Assembly: GCF_000974785.1 (NCBI RefSeq)
Contig: NZ_BBWV01000002.1
Span: 1,054,001 to 1,118,000 of the forward strand
DNA: 64,000 nt
DNA from: Flavihumibacter petaseus NBRC 106054
GTDB taxonomy: Bacteria > Bacteroidota > Bacteroidia > Chitinophagales > Chitinophagaceae
Reading direction: 5' to 3'
Within the stretch, counting starts at the first letter, position 1, and the number at the start of each line of letters is the position of its first letter. The notes under the pieces are model-generated. The model ran no database searches, was not told the DNA's origin, and worked only from the letters and a program-made list of their open reading frames with translations. The position numbers and the translations under genes were made by a program. Shown in pieces: positions 37,001 through 44,545 of this stretch.

Positions 37001-37354
37001 CGCTGGATCGTAGCGGAAGATTTTAAAGCTGTACCCATCAAAACGGTTCAGGCCGTCTTTAGTGCCCAGCCAGAGAAATCCTCTTTTATCCTGGATTGCG
37101 GTGATGACGGCATTGTTGGATAAACCGTTCTCTACCTGGTAATGCCGGAAATTAGCCACCTGGGCGGTTGCCCGGTTGCCTGTTGCCAGGAACAGCAGTA
37201 CAAATACATTCAGGGAAAGCAGTGTCGTCCGCAAGCGTAGGTCGTTTAACCGGGCTAAAAATACATACTTGAGATGATTTGTAGAATTTCTGAGACGCTG
37301 TGTTGAGCAGGTAAAAAATAAAAAAATCAATTTTAGACCATTAACTGCTTGCAT
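34049..37354 (-). CDS. HTCS-type sensor histidine kinase with two-component propeller, no receiver
   Basis: About 1100 residues. After a hydrophobic signal segment (ending FLATGNRATAQ) come about 14 propeller repeats of the form (I/L)W(I/V)GT..GL.R(Y/F) that form the periplasmic sensor, a Y_Y_Y domain (FLKQNRKAYFTDLAPGRYMFTVR), one membrane helix (AYAGYILLAAALIAWLI), HisKA (THVAHEIRTPLTLI) and HATPase (LFSNAIKYA, GTGIGLALSRSL). It ends there; the receiver and AraC parts are in the next gene. It should sense arabinan oligosaccharides in the periplasm. The start is unsure: the ATG at 37354 abuts the susC ATG on the other strand, and an in-frame TTG at 37234 would give a cleaner signal peptide. 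Confidence 0.88.
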   Translation of the reverse strand: MQAVNGLKLIFLFFTCSTQRLRNSTNHLKYVFLARLNDLRLRTTLLSLNVFVLLFLATGNRATAQVANFRHYQVENGLSNNAVITAIQDKRGFLWLGTKDGLNRFDGYSFKIFRYDPAQQGSIGNNFIHSLYEDPHGTIWVGTERGLYRYNEKTESFTLIRPTSSLPVADMKMDRHGNLWFVQFFTLYRYDQQQQRITVFPIPGHFEVSSICTDPTGTLWASTPTGWLFRYDNDRNTFQGFQLLQDGSLWIEKIVPTRDGQILAGTSNGARIFNPLHHITVSLLYKAKDSTGIFVRNFLERQSGDIWIASENGIYTYDRATRATVNLQKAYNDPYSISDNAVYTLLEDSEGGVWAGTYFGGVNYFPQQATVFHKYFPKTGENSLSGNVVREIHADNKGCLWIGTEDAGLNKLDTATGLFSVFQPSGLAGSISYANIHGLLVDSGQLWIGTFEHGLDLMDLQQQKVIRHFSIENGSGLLSNFIYCLTRDAEGHILAGTTRGAYRYNKSTATFSVIEGLPLYNWYAHLLVDSRGWIWGATYGDGVNVFDPHTGKQFNYRHSATDSKSLSSDRVNYIYEDHNHRIWLGTEDGLCRFDSASKTFTTFRKEAGLPSNFILTVTEDNLQRLWLSTSNGIVQFKENSNSTIYRTPNGTLNDQYNFNSVYKDASGRLYYGSVKGMISFQPAAMLQPESPSPMYITGFQVFNRELPIGGESRLQQSISFTRKIVLPYDQSTLSIDFAALGFTAPEMTEYAYRMEGLDKNWTFLKQNRKAYFTDLAPGRYMFTVRKMNAVLDGESASLSIEILPPWWRSPWAYAGYILLAAALIAWLIRAYHRRTEAINRRRYELLEIAKDKEIFRAKVDFFTHVAHEIRTPLTLIKAPLEKVIRQSAQLPDLTHNLRIMDRNTNRLIELTNQLLDFRQTEQEGFSLNFVKANIADILDDVFAGFKELADQHQIEFRLQLPPQPVQAYIDLDAFHKILYNLFSNAIKYAATAAAVQLYPVKEDDTSFVLEVSSDGDVIPDNLREKIFEPFVRLRESEKKKGTGIGLALSRSLAALHNGSLQMASPVSEKNVFRLELPIRQQHEFNLSPFTQRRNWPENQIP

Positions 37355-40300
37355 ATGAAAAAGGTTGCTCTGCGACGGCACCTGTGTTCGATAACACAGG
37401 CATTGCTGATAATCTGTCTGTTAAGTGTACATATTACACTATTTTCCCAAACAAAAGCTGTTACCGGTACTGTTTACAATGCTTCAGGCGAGCCGCTTTC
37501 GGGCGCGACGATCAGTCTGAAAAATTCCGGTTCAGCCACTTCCACCAATGCCAATGGCAAATTTTCCATTAAGGCGCCTCCCGACGGCATCCTGGTGATC
37601 TCGTCCATGGGGTTTGCCTCCACCGAACTGAAAGTGGGGGAGCAGACCGATCTGCGGATCGTACTGAATACATCCGTTGATCCGCTGGATAATGTGGTAG
37701 TGGTTGCCTATGGCCGCCAGAAGGTGAAGGACCTGACAGGTTCAGTTGCCGTGGTGAATGTTGATAATGCGAAAAAAACGGCGAGTTATGACATTGCCAA
37801 AATGTTACAGGGGCAGGTTGCCGGTGTAACGGTTCACGGCAGTGGTGAACCCGGCGGTTATGTGCAGCTGAAAATCCGAGGCGTTACGACTTTCGGGAAC
37901 AATGCTCCCCTGTTTGTAATTGATGGTGTTCCGATGGACGCGCCGTTTGATTTTTCGCCGGATGATGTGGAGAGCATGCAGATATTAAAAGATGCTTCTT
38001 CCGCAGCCCTATACGGGGCGCGCGCAGCAACAGGTGTGGTAATTATCACGACCAAAAAAGGTAAAAAAGGCCCGATAAAAATTGACTACAATGGGTATTA
38101 TGGCTGGCAAAAGATTCCCAAAACACTGCCGGTGACGGACCGTGAAGGCTATCAGAAGATCACCAGCGCAGCAGAAATCAACGCAGGCTTGACGGTTGCA
38201 CCTGCAAATGATCCTGCTAGCCCGAATTTCAGTACCATCAATACCAACTGGCAGGATGCGCTCTTTCAGACAGGAAAGATCCAGGACCATCATATCAATC
38301 TTTCCGGTGGAGGCGATAACATCAATTACAGCCTTGGGTTAGGTTATTTCGATCAGACGAGTACCATGGTGGGCCCGCAAAGTTATAAGCGCTTTACGTT
38401 GAACAATGCTTTTAGTGGCAAGCGCGGGATTTTCAGTTATGGCGGAAAAGTCGCCTATACCCAGTCTGATAAGGTAAACCTCGCCATAACCGGTGATCAT
38501 GCAGTGTTCGGGGGAGGGGTTACCAGTATGCTGACTGCGATTCCGACCATGCCGATTTATGACGAAAACCGACTGGGCGGATATGGTGGCAGCGATGAAC
38601 TGCTAAACCGCGCGATCGCTCTGAACGTAATCGGCATGAACAACCTGGTGACCGATAACAGTGACCGCAACCGCTTTTTCGGTAATGTCTGGGGCGAAAT
38701 CGAAATCGTGAAAGGCCTCCGCTATAAACTCAACCTCAGTTACGATTACACCAATTACAAGAACTATCATTTCGAACCTAAATTTGACCTTGGGTTCTAC
38801 TATCTCAACAACAACTATATTCTCAGTGATAACAGGGGCAATGGTTACACCGGGCTGGTAGAGAACCTGCTGACCTACAACGTGGTAACCGGAAAGCATA
38901 ATATTGATTTCCTTGCAGGTACTACCTACCAGGAAGGTCATGGTGAATGGACAACCGGGCGCGCCACAGGCAATGGTGATTACGAAACATACAATTTCAG
39001 CGCGTTGCCATCCGAGGATAAAGTGTTGCTGGGAGAAAGCAGTACCAGCACGATCCTGTCTTTCCTCGGCAGGGTGAATTACAACTACGACAGCCGGTAT
39101 ATGCTCACCGTGAATTTTCGCCGTGACGGCTCATCGCGCTTCGGACCAGCCAACCGCTATGGTAATTTCCCGTCCGTGAGTGCGGCCTGGAATATTTCCA
39201 ATGAGAAATTCATTCACCTGCCTGCTGTGATCAGTAACCTGAAGATCCGCGGTGGTTACGGTACACTGGGTAACCAGAATTTTGGTGATTACCTGTTCCA
39301 GTCATATATCAATCCGAATGCGAGTTACAATTTCGGCGATGTGCTGGCACAGGGTTCCGCTGTGGTGTATGTGGCTGATCCGAACCTGCGCTGGGAATCT
39401 ACCAAAACAGGAAATGTGGCCATTGACCTTGGTTTCTTTTCCAACCAACTGACCTTCTCAGCAGAATACTTTAACCGTGAATCCTACGACATCATTACGA
39501 GTTTGCCGCTTCCGTATTCTGCAGGATCTTTTCCTGCAAACATTACGACCAATGCAGCATCCATGCGCAATAAGGGTCTGGAGTTCACCCTCAACTATCA
39601 GCATCAGACCAGCAAAGATTTTCATTATGCCATCGGCGCCAATCTCGGCACATTGCAAAACAAAGTGCTGAAGCTTGGCCTGTATGATAATCCGATCTAT
39701 GGCTCCGGAAGCAAAACTGAAGTGGGCCGCGAGATCGGCGAGTTGTTCGGATTTGTGACCGAGGGAATTTTCCAGAACCAGGAAGACCTGGACAAGCATG
39801 CCAAACAAACCAATGCCGCAGTAGGTGATATGATGTTTAAAGATACCAATGGCCGTGACGCGGAAGGTAAACTTACCGGGCAACCGGATGGCCTGATCAC
39901 GGATGATGACCGTGTTTACCTGGGTTCGACTATTCCTTCTTTTAACTATGGGTTCAACCTGAGCCTTGGGTACAAGCAATTTGATTTCTCGTTTTTCTTC
40001 CAGGGACAGGGCGGCAATAAAGTGAACAATGGCGTATATGGCTCGCTGATGAGTACCGACTATGGCAACCACCACCAGGATGTGCTGAATTTCTGGACCC
40101 CGCAAAACACCAATACGAATATTCCGCGACCTGTTAAAGGTGACCCCAACGGTAACGGCCGTTTTTCCGACAGGTTTGTAGAAAGCGGTGCTTATGGGCG
40201 CCTGCAAAATGCAGTGCTCGGATATACATTTTCTCCGCAACTGCTGGCCAGAACGAAAGTGCTTAAATCTTTCAGGGCATATGTATCCGGTCAGAATCTT

Positions 40301-40429
40301 TTCACCATCAGCAACTACAAGGGATACGATCCTGATTTTATCAGTGATGGATTGTTCAGCAGGGGATTTGATTATGGTTCTTTCCCCAATCCCCGCACCA
40401 TTATGGTGGGTCTGCAAGTAGGCTTTTAA
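37355..40429 (+). CDS. SusC/RagA-family TonB-linked outer membrane transporter
   Basis: A 1024-residue importer of oligosaccharides, working with the SusD protein as a lid. A signal peptide (about 1-32) is followed by a carboxypeptidase-regulatory-like domain (KAVTGTVYNASGEPLSGATI), the plug (LDNVVVVAYGRQKVKDLTGSV, LKIRGVTTFGNNAPLFVIDGVPM, ILKDASSAALYGARAATGVVII) and a beta-barrel ending in an aromatic residue (MVGLQVGF). The ATG at 37355 is chosen over a TTG 6 bp upstream. It is the first gene of the arabinan operon; susD follows after 17 bp. Confidence 0.96.
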   Translation: MKKVALRRHLCSITQALLIICLLSVHITLFSQTKAVTGTVYNASGEPLSGATISLKNSGSATSTNANGKFSIKAPPDGILVISSMGFASTELKVGEQTDLRIVLNTSVDPLDNVVVVAYGRQKVKDLTGSVAVVNVDNAKKTASYDIAKMLQGQVAGVTVHGSGEPGGYVQLKIRGVTTFGNNAPLFVIDGVPMDAPFDFSPDDVESMQILKDASSAALYGARAATGVVIITTKKGKKGPIKIDYNGYYGWQKIPKTLPVTDREGYQKITSAAEINAGLTVAPANDPASPNFSTINTNWQDALFQTGKIQDHHINLSGGGDNINYSLGLGYFDQTSTMVGPQSYKRFTLNNAFSGKRGIFSYGGKVAYTQSDKVNLAITGDHAVFGGGVTSMLTAIPTMPIYDENRLGGYGGSDELLNRAIALNVIGMNNLVTDNSDRNRFFGNVWGEIEIVKGLRYKLNLSYDYTNYKNYHFEPKFDLGFYYLNNNYILSDNRGNGYTGLVENLLTYNVVTGKHNIDFLAGTTYQEGHGEWTTGRATGNGDYETYNFSALPSEDKVLLGESSTSTILSFLGRVNYNYDSRYMLTVNFRRDGSSRFGPANRYGNFPSVSAAWNISNEKFIHLPAVISNLKIRGGYGTLGNQNFGDYLFQSYINPNASYNFGDVLAQGSAVVYVADPNLRWESTKTGNVAIDLGFFSNQLTFSAEYFNRESYDIITSLPLPYSAGSFPANITTNAASMRNKGLEFTLNYQHQTSKDFHYAIGANLGTLQNKVLKLGLYDNPIYGSGSKTEVGREIGELFGFVTEGIFQNQEDLDKHAKQTNAAVGDMMFKDTNGRDAEGKLTGQPDGLITDDDRVYLGSTIPSFNYGFNLSLGYKQFDFSFFFQGQGGNKVNNGVYGSLMSTDYGNHHQDVLNFWTPQNTNTNIPRPVKGDPNGNGRFSDRFVESGAYGRLQNAVLGYTFSPQLLARTKVLKSFRAYVSGQNLFTISNYKGYDPDFISDGLFSRGFDYGSFPNPRTIMVGLQVGF

Positions 40430-40446
40430 CCTTTTAATTCTGGAAA

Positions 40447-42033
40447 ATGAAAAACAATATTTCCCGATATACATCTATAGTCCTGGTAGCTGCGGGTTTG
40501 GCAGCAGGAACAGGATGTGCTAAAAAACTGGAACAGGAAAACCCGAATGCGCAGACTGCCGAAACCTTCTGGCGCAATGAATCGGACGCCATGAAAGGCG
40601 TGAACGCGTCTTACGGCAGCATGCAGGTAGACGGAACCTATATGCGCTTTTTACCGATGCTGCTGGATGTTCGTGGTGACGATGTTCGCAGTAACAGTCC
40701 CTGGAGCCAGATCTATAATATCGGCCGTTTTGCCCTGGGAACAGGTATCGGCGATGGTTACGGATGGACCTACGAGTCCTGTTACCAGGGGGTGTTCCGT
40801 GCAAACCAGGTATTGGAGAACGTTCCCGAGATCACGATGGATGAAGCGCTGAAGGCAAGGATCATCGGGCAGGCGCATTTCCTGCGGGGGTTCTATTTCT
40901 TTCACCTCGTGAACCTGTTCGGAAATGTGAGTCTGCCGCTGCAATCCGCTGCCAAAACAGGCCAGTTCTATGTGCCGCAATCTTCTGCGGCTGACGGATG
41001 GAACCAGGTCATTGATGACCTCACCCAGGCAGCAGGACTCTTGCCGGTAGATTACAACGCGGTGGATGGTCCCGATAAAAGTCAGACAGGCAGGGCTACA
41101 AAAGGTGCGGCACTTGCCTACCTTGGAAAGGCCCTGCTGTTCAATCATCGCTTTGCAGAAGCAGGTGAAAAATTCAAGGCGGTGATTGATCTGAACAAAT
41201 ACGCACTGATGCCGGACTATAAGATGAATTTTGTGGATGACAAATATTATCCTGGTGCAGAAAATAATGTGGAATCCGTTTTCGAAGTGCAGTTTTCTAC
41301 TGTAGCAGGTGGTGTGGACCTGGGATGGGGAGGAGCACCTGCGTCCGCCTGGGGCAAATATTCTGCCCGCGCCATTACCTGCGCGCCAAGAGGATTTGGC
41401 TGGGTGGATGTGCAGCCGACGTTTTCCGTTCGCGATGAATTTCTCCAGGAGAAAACGGTGGATGATGCTGTCGATCCCCGGCTCGACGCGACGATGTTTT
41501 ACAATAAGCCCGGCACTTCGATATACGGACATAATTTTCAGGATTTTTATGCCAACAGTCCCGCAGACCTGAATGACCTCTTCTGTCGCAAATACCAGAA
41601 CGGCGATGGTCAGCGGCCGGATGAATTTGACTGGCGGTCAGGCATCAATGAAAGGATCATGCGTTATGCAGATGTATTGCTCATGTATGCGGAGTGCCTG
41701 AATGAAACCGGTAACACTACCCAGGCGGCGCAGTATATGCAGCTGGTACGTTCCCGGGTAAAGTTGCCCAACCGGGAGGCTGAATTTGCGGCAATGTCGC
41801 AGGATCAGTTCCGGGATCAGCTGGCACATGAACGCCTGCTTGAATTCTGCCTGGAAGGCCATCGCTTCGATGATATCCGCCGCTGGGGTTGGCTGCAGGA
41901 TGGCAGCAAACTGAGTCTGCTTAAACAACGTGATCCTGAGTTCAACAGCTATGTTCCCGGAAAGGAGGTGTATCCCATTCCATTGATCGAGATTCAGAAC
42001 AATCCCGGATTTATCCAGAACCCGACATACTAA
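40447..42033 (+). CDS. SusD/RagB-family nutrient-binding outer membrane lipoprotein
   Basis: A 528-residue surface lipoprotein (lipobox ending GTGC, Cys24). It has the SusD architecture: an N-terminal TPR-like helical region (YQGVFRANQVLENVP, GQAHFLRGFYFFHLVNLFGNVSLP), the KGAALAYLGKALLF segment and the C-terminal signature (DVLLMYAECLNETGN, LAHERLLEFCLEGHRFDDIRRWGW, YPIPLIEIQNNPGFIQNPTY). It binds glycans and caps the SusC channel. It is encoded between susC and the first GH43 gene, so its ligand is probably arabinan. Confidence 0.96.
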   Translation: MKNNISRYTSIVLVAAGLAAGTGCAKKLEQENPNAQTAETFWRNESDAMKGVNASYGSMQVDGTYMRFLPMLLDVRGDDVRSNSPWSQIYNIGRFALGTGIGDGYGWTYESCYQGVFRANQVLENVPEITMDEALKARIIGQAHFLRGFYFFHLVNLFGNVSLPLQSAAKTGQFYVPQSSAADGWNQVIDDLTQAAGLLPVDYNAVDGPDKSQTGRATKGAALAYLGKALLFNHRFAEAGEKFKAVIDLNKYALMPDYKMNFVDDKYYPGAENNVESVFEVQFSTVAGGVDLGWGGAPASAWGKYSARAITCAPRGFGWVDVQPTFSVRDEFLQEKTVDDAVDPRLDATMFYNKPGTSIYGHNFQDFYANSPADLNDLFCRKYQNGDGQRPDEFDWRSGINERIMRYADVLLMYAECLNETGNTTQAAQYMQLVRSRVKLPNREAEFAAMSQDQFRDQLAHERLLEFCLEGHRFDDIRRWGWLQDGSKLSLLKQRDPEFNSYVPGKEVYPIPLIEIQNNPGFIQNPTY

Positions 42034-42055
42034 ACAAAGGGCTGGAAAAACTGAC

Positions 42056-43549
42056 ATGAAAACAATCGGAAAGAAATTAGTAGCTGCAGGTGTATTGTTC
42101 CTGTTATTACAGGGAAATACGTCCTGCAGCAAGCATGGCGATGAACCGGTACCGGTGGATACAACTATTGATCCGCCGGTGCAACCGGTCTTTGATATCA
42201 ACAGCATTTCGGATACTTATGAGTCCCTGGCGCCATTTGCCAACTACCTGCACTGGGGATCCTATAATGTACATGATCCGTCTGTGATCAAAGTGGGTGA
42301 GTATTATTATTGTTACAGTACAGATGCAGGTTTTGGAATTTCAGTGCGGTCGGGGATTCAGATCCGCCGGTCAAAGGATCTTGTAGTGTGGGAATACATG
42401 GGTTGGGTGTTCAATGCACTGCCTGCACAGGGAGCAGCCTTCATTCAGTCCAAGGGCGGAACCGCATTTGATGCGCTGTGGGCACCTTATGTGTTGAAAT
42501 CAGGCAATGAATACCGCTTGTATTATTCCCTTTCCAGTGCAAAACCAAGGCTGAGCGTGATCGGCATGGCAACAGCAAGCAGCCCCATGGGTCCCTGGAC
42601 GGAAAAGGGACTGGTGGTGACTTCCCTCGATGATGCCTCAATACAGACAAATGCCATCGATCCCTCGGTGATCACACTGGCTAACGGCAATCAATACCTG
42701 TATTATGGTTCGGCATGGGACGGGATCTATGTATTGCAATTGAACGCTGCCACCGGTCTTGCCCTGAAGAATGCCGACAAGGGAAAGCGGATCGCCAACC
42801 GCGGGTTTACCGATGGCAGGTACAATGGCAATATAGAAGGTGCGGAGATCATCTACAATGCAGCGCAACAACAATACTACCTGTTCATCGCCTATGACTG
42901 GCTGCAGACCAAATACAATGTAAGGGTTTGCCGGTCGGCCAATCCGGAAGGACCGTTTTATGATTTCAATGGAAAGGATGCCAATAGCAATGAAGATCAC
43001 GGACCGATGATCCTGGCACCCTACCAGTTTGAAGGACATGCCGGCTGGCAGGGTGTGGCGCATTGTTCAGTATTCCAGGACGGCAACGGGCAGTATTTCA
43101 TAGCCCACCAGGGACGGCCGGTGGTGAACAGTTATTATATGGACCTGCACGTGCGGAAGATCTTCTGGACCCCTGATGGCTGGCCGGTGGTATCACCGGA
43201 AAGATTTGCCTGGGAAGACAACGCTGTGGTGGATCAGTCGATGCTTCCGGGTTCCTGGGAAAAGATTGAATTGATGTATTCGGTTGTACCGGGTTATGCC
43301 GATGAACAAAAGCTGCCCGACCTGCAGGTGGCGAAGAAGATCAGTATCGACGTGGGCGGTACATTAAACGGTGAGGCAGGCAGTTCCTGGACCTACCAGG
43401 CGCCCTGGCTGGAAATGAAATGGAAAAATGGCGGGAATGAAAAAGTATTGGTACAAAAAGGCAGGGATTGGGAAAATCGCATTCAAAATTCACTTATTTT
43501 CACCGGACTCAACAATGAGGGAACTGCTGTCTGGGGTAAAAAGCATTGA
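42056..43549 (+). CDS. GH43 endo-alpha-1,5-L-arabinanase lipoprotein (subfamily 4-like)
   Basis: A 497-residue enzyme with lipobox NTSC (Cys24), so likely surface-anchored. The five-bladed GH43 propeller shows the three acids: base D74 (HDPSVIK), D202 (AIDPSVIT) and acid E261 (NIEGAEII). After the catalytic domain comes a C-terminal beta domain (about 395-497) like the extracellular arabinanase C-terminal domain of BT0360-type enzymes. It would cut arabinan backbones at the cell surface to make oligosaccharides for SusC/SusD. It lies 22 bp after susD. Confidence 0.9.
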   Translation: MKTIGKKLVAAGVLFLLLQGNTSCSKHGDEPVPVDTTIDPPVQPVFDINSISDTYESLAPFANYLHWGSYNVHDPSVIKVGEYYYCYSTDAGFGISVRSGIQIRRSKDLVVWEYMGWVFNALPAQGAAFIQSKGGTAFDALWAPYVLKSGNEYRLYYSLSSAKPRLSVIGMATASSPMGPWTEKGLVVTSLDDASIQTNAIDPSVITLANGNQYLYYGSAWDGIYVLQLNAATGLALKNADKGKRIANRGFTDGRYNGNIEGAEIIYNAAQQQYYLFIAYDWLQTKYNVRVCRSANPEGPFYDFNGKDANSNEDHGPMILAPYQFEGHAGWQGVAHCSVFQDGNGQYFIAHQGRPVVNSYYMDLHVRKIFWTPDGWPVVSPERFAWEDNAVVDQSMLPGSWEKIELMYSVVPGYADEQKLPDLQVAKKISIDVGGTLNGEAGSSWTYQAPWLEMKWKNGGNEKVLVQKGRDWENRIQNSLIFTGLNNEGTAVWGKKH

Positions 43550-43552
43550 TCC

Positions 43553-44536
43553 ATGTATAAGACAAGCATTTCTATTCGTCATTGTCCGACGCTGGTATTA
43601 CTGACATTGCTGCACCTGGTGGCAAAGACGCAGGATACCAATTTTATCGCCAAAGGAAATCCCATTATCTCACATGTGTACACAGCCGATCCTGCCGCAC
43701 TGGTAGTAAAGGACACACTGTTCCTGTTCACGGGGCACGATGAAGCACCGCCGGGCAGGGAGGGGTATGTGATGAAAGAGTGGCTGTGTTTCTCTACTAC
43801 CGATCTGAAGCACTGGCGTCAGTATCCCGTTCCGCTGGATGTTTCAGCATTCAAATGGGCCAAAGGTGATGCCTGGGCTTCGCAGGTGATCAACCGAAAC
43901 GGAAAATATTACTGGTACGTAGCAGTGGAGCATGGTGCCATTCCGGGAAAAGCGATAGGCGTTGCCGTTAGCGACCGTCCGGAAGGTCCTTACAAGGATG
44001 CCATTGGAACCGCACTGATCACGAATAATATGACCTCAGCTGCCACAATCAGCTGGGATGATATTGATCCGAGTGTGATCATTGACGATGACGGGCAGGC
44101 TTACCTGTTCTGGGGCAACACGCAGTGCTATTATGCAAAGCTCAAAGCGGACATGACAACACTGGATGGCACAGTGCAGCTGGTGAACGGTCTGCCACAA
44201 TTCACGGAAGCACCGTGGATCCACAAGCGGGGAAGTTGGTATTATCTTTCTTATGCCACGTCTTTCCCCGAAAAAATCCGGTACTCGCGCTCCCGAAGCA
44301 TTAACGGCCCGTGGGAGCCTATGGGTATCCTGAATGAGCTGGCCGGCAACAGCAATACCAATCACCAGGCCATCATTGACTTTAAAGGAAAGAGTTATTT
44401 TATTTATCATAATGGCGGTATACCCACAGCAGGGGGCAGCTTCAGGCGGTCCGTCTGCATCGATCCGCTTTACTATAACAAAGACGGCAGTATGAAGCGT
44501 GTGGTAATGACATCTGAATCCGTTTTCCAAGATTAA
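43553..44536 (+). CDS. GH43 exported arabinofuranosidase/xylosidase-like enzyme
   Basis: A 327-residue single-domain GH43 protein with a signal-like start (CPTLVLLTLLHLVAKTQ). The catalytic acids are D46 (YTADPAALV), D172 (DIDPSVII) and E219 (QFTEAPWIHKRG). The short form without extra modules resembles exo-acting alpha-L-arabinofuranosidases or beta-xylosidases used on arabinan or arabinoxylan side chains. It is 3 bp after the arabinanase gene. The location should be periplasmic; exact linkage specificity is not readable. Confidence 0.87.
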   Translation: MYKTSISIRHCPTLVLLTLLHLVAKTQDTNFIAKGNPIISHVYTADPAALVVKDTLFLFTGHDEAPPGREGYVMKEWLCFSTTDLKHWRQYPVPLDVSAFKWAKGDAWASQVINRNGKYYWYVAVEHGAIPGKAIGVAVSDRPEGPYKDAIGTALITNNMTSAATISWDDIDPSVIIDDDGQAYLFWGNTQCYYAKLKADMTTLDGTVQLVNGLPQFTEAPWIHKRGSWYYLSYATSFPEKIRYSRSRSINGPWEPMGILNELAGNSNTNHQAIIDFKGKSYFIYHNGGIPTAGGSFRRSVCIDPLYYNKDGSMKRVVMTSESVFQD

Positions 44537-44545
44537 ATCTGAAGT

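Noticed and set aside
39458-40474. 338-codon minus-strand frame over the 3' part of susC
   Set aside because: Antisense to a well-conserved SusC barrel; no motif or signal, composition typical of shadow frames.
40651-41532. 293-codon minus-strand frame over susD
   Set aside because: Antisense to a conserved SusD with recognisable signatures; no independent support.
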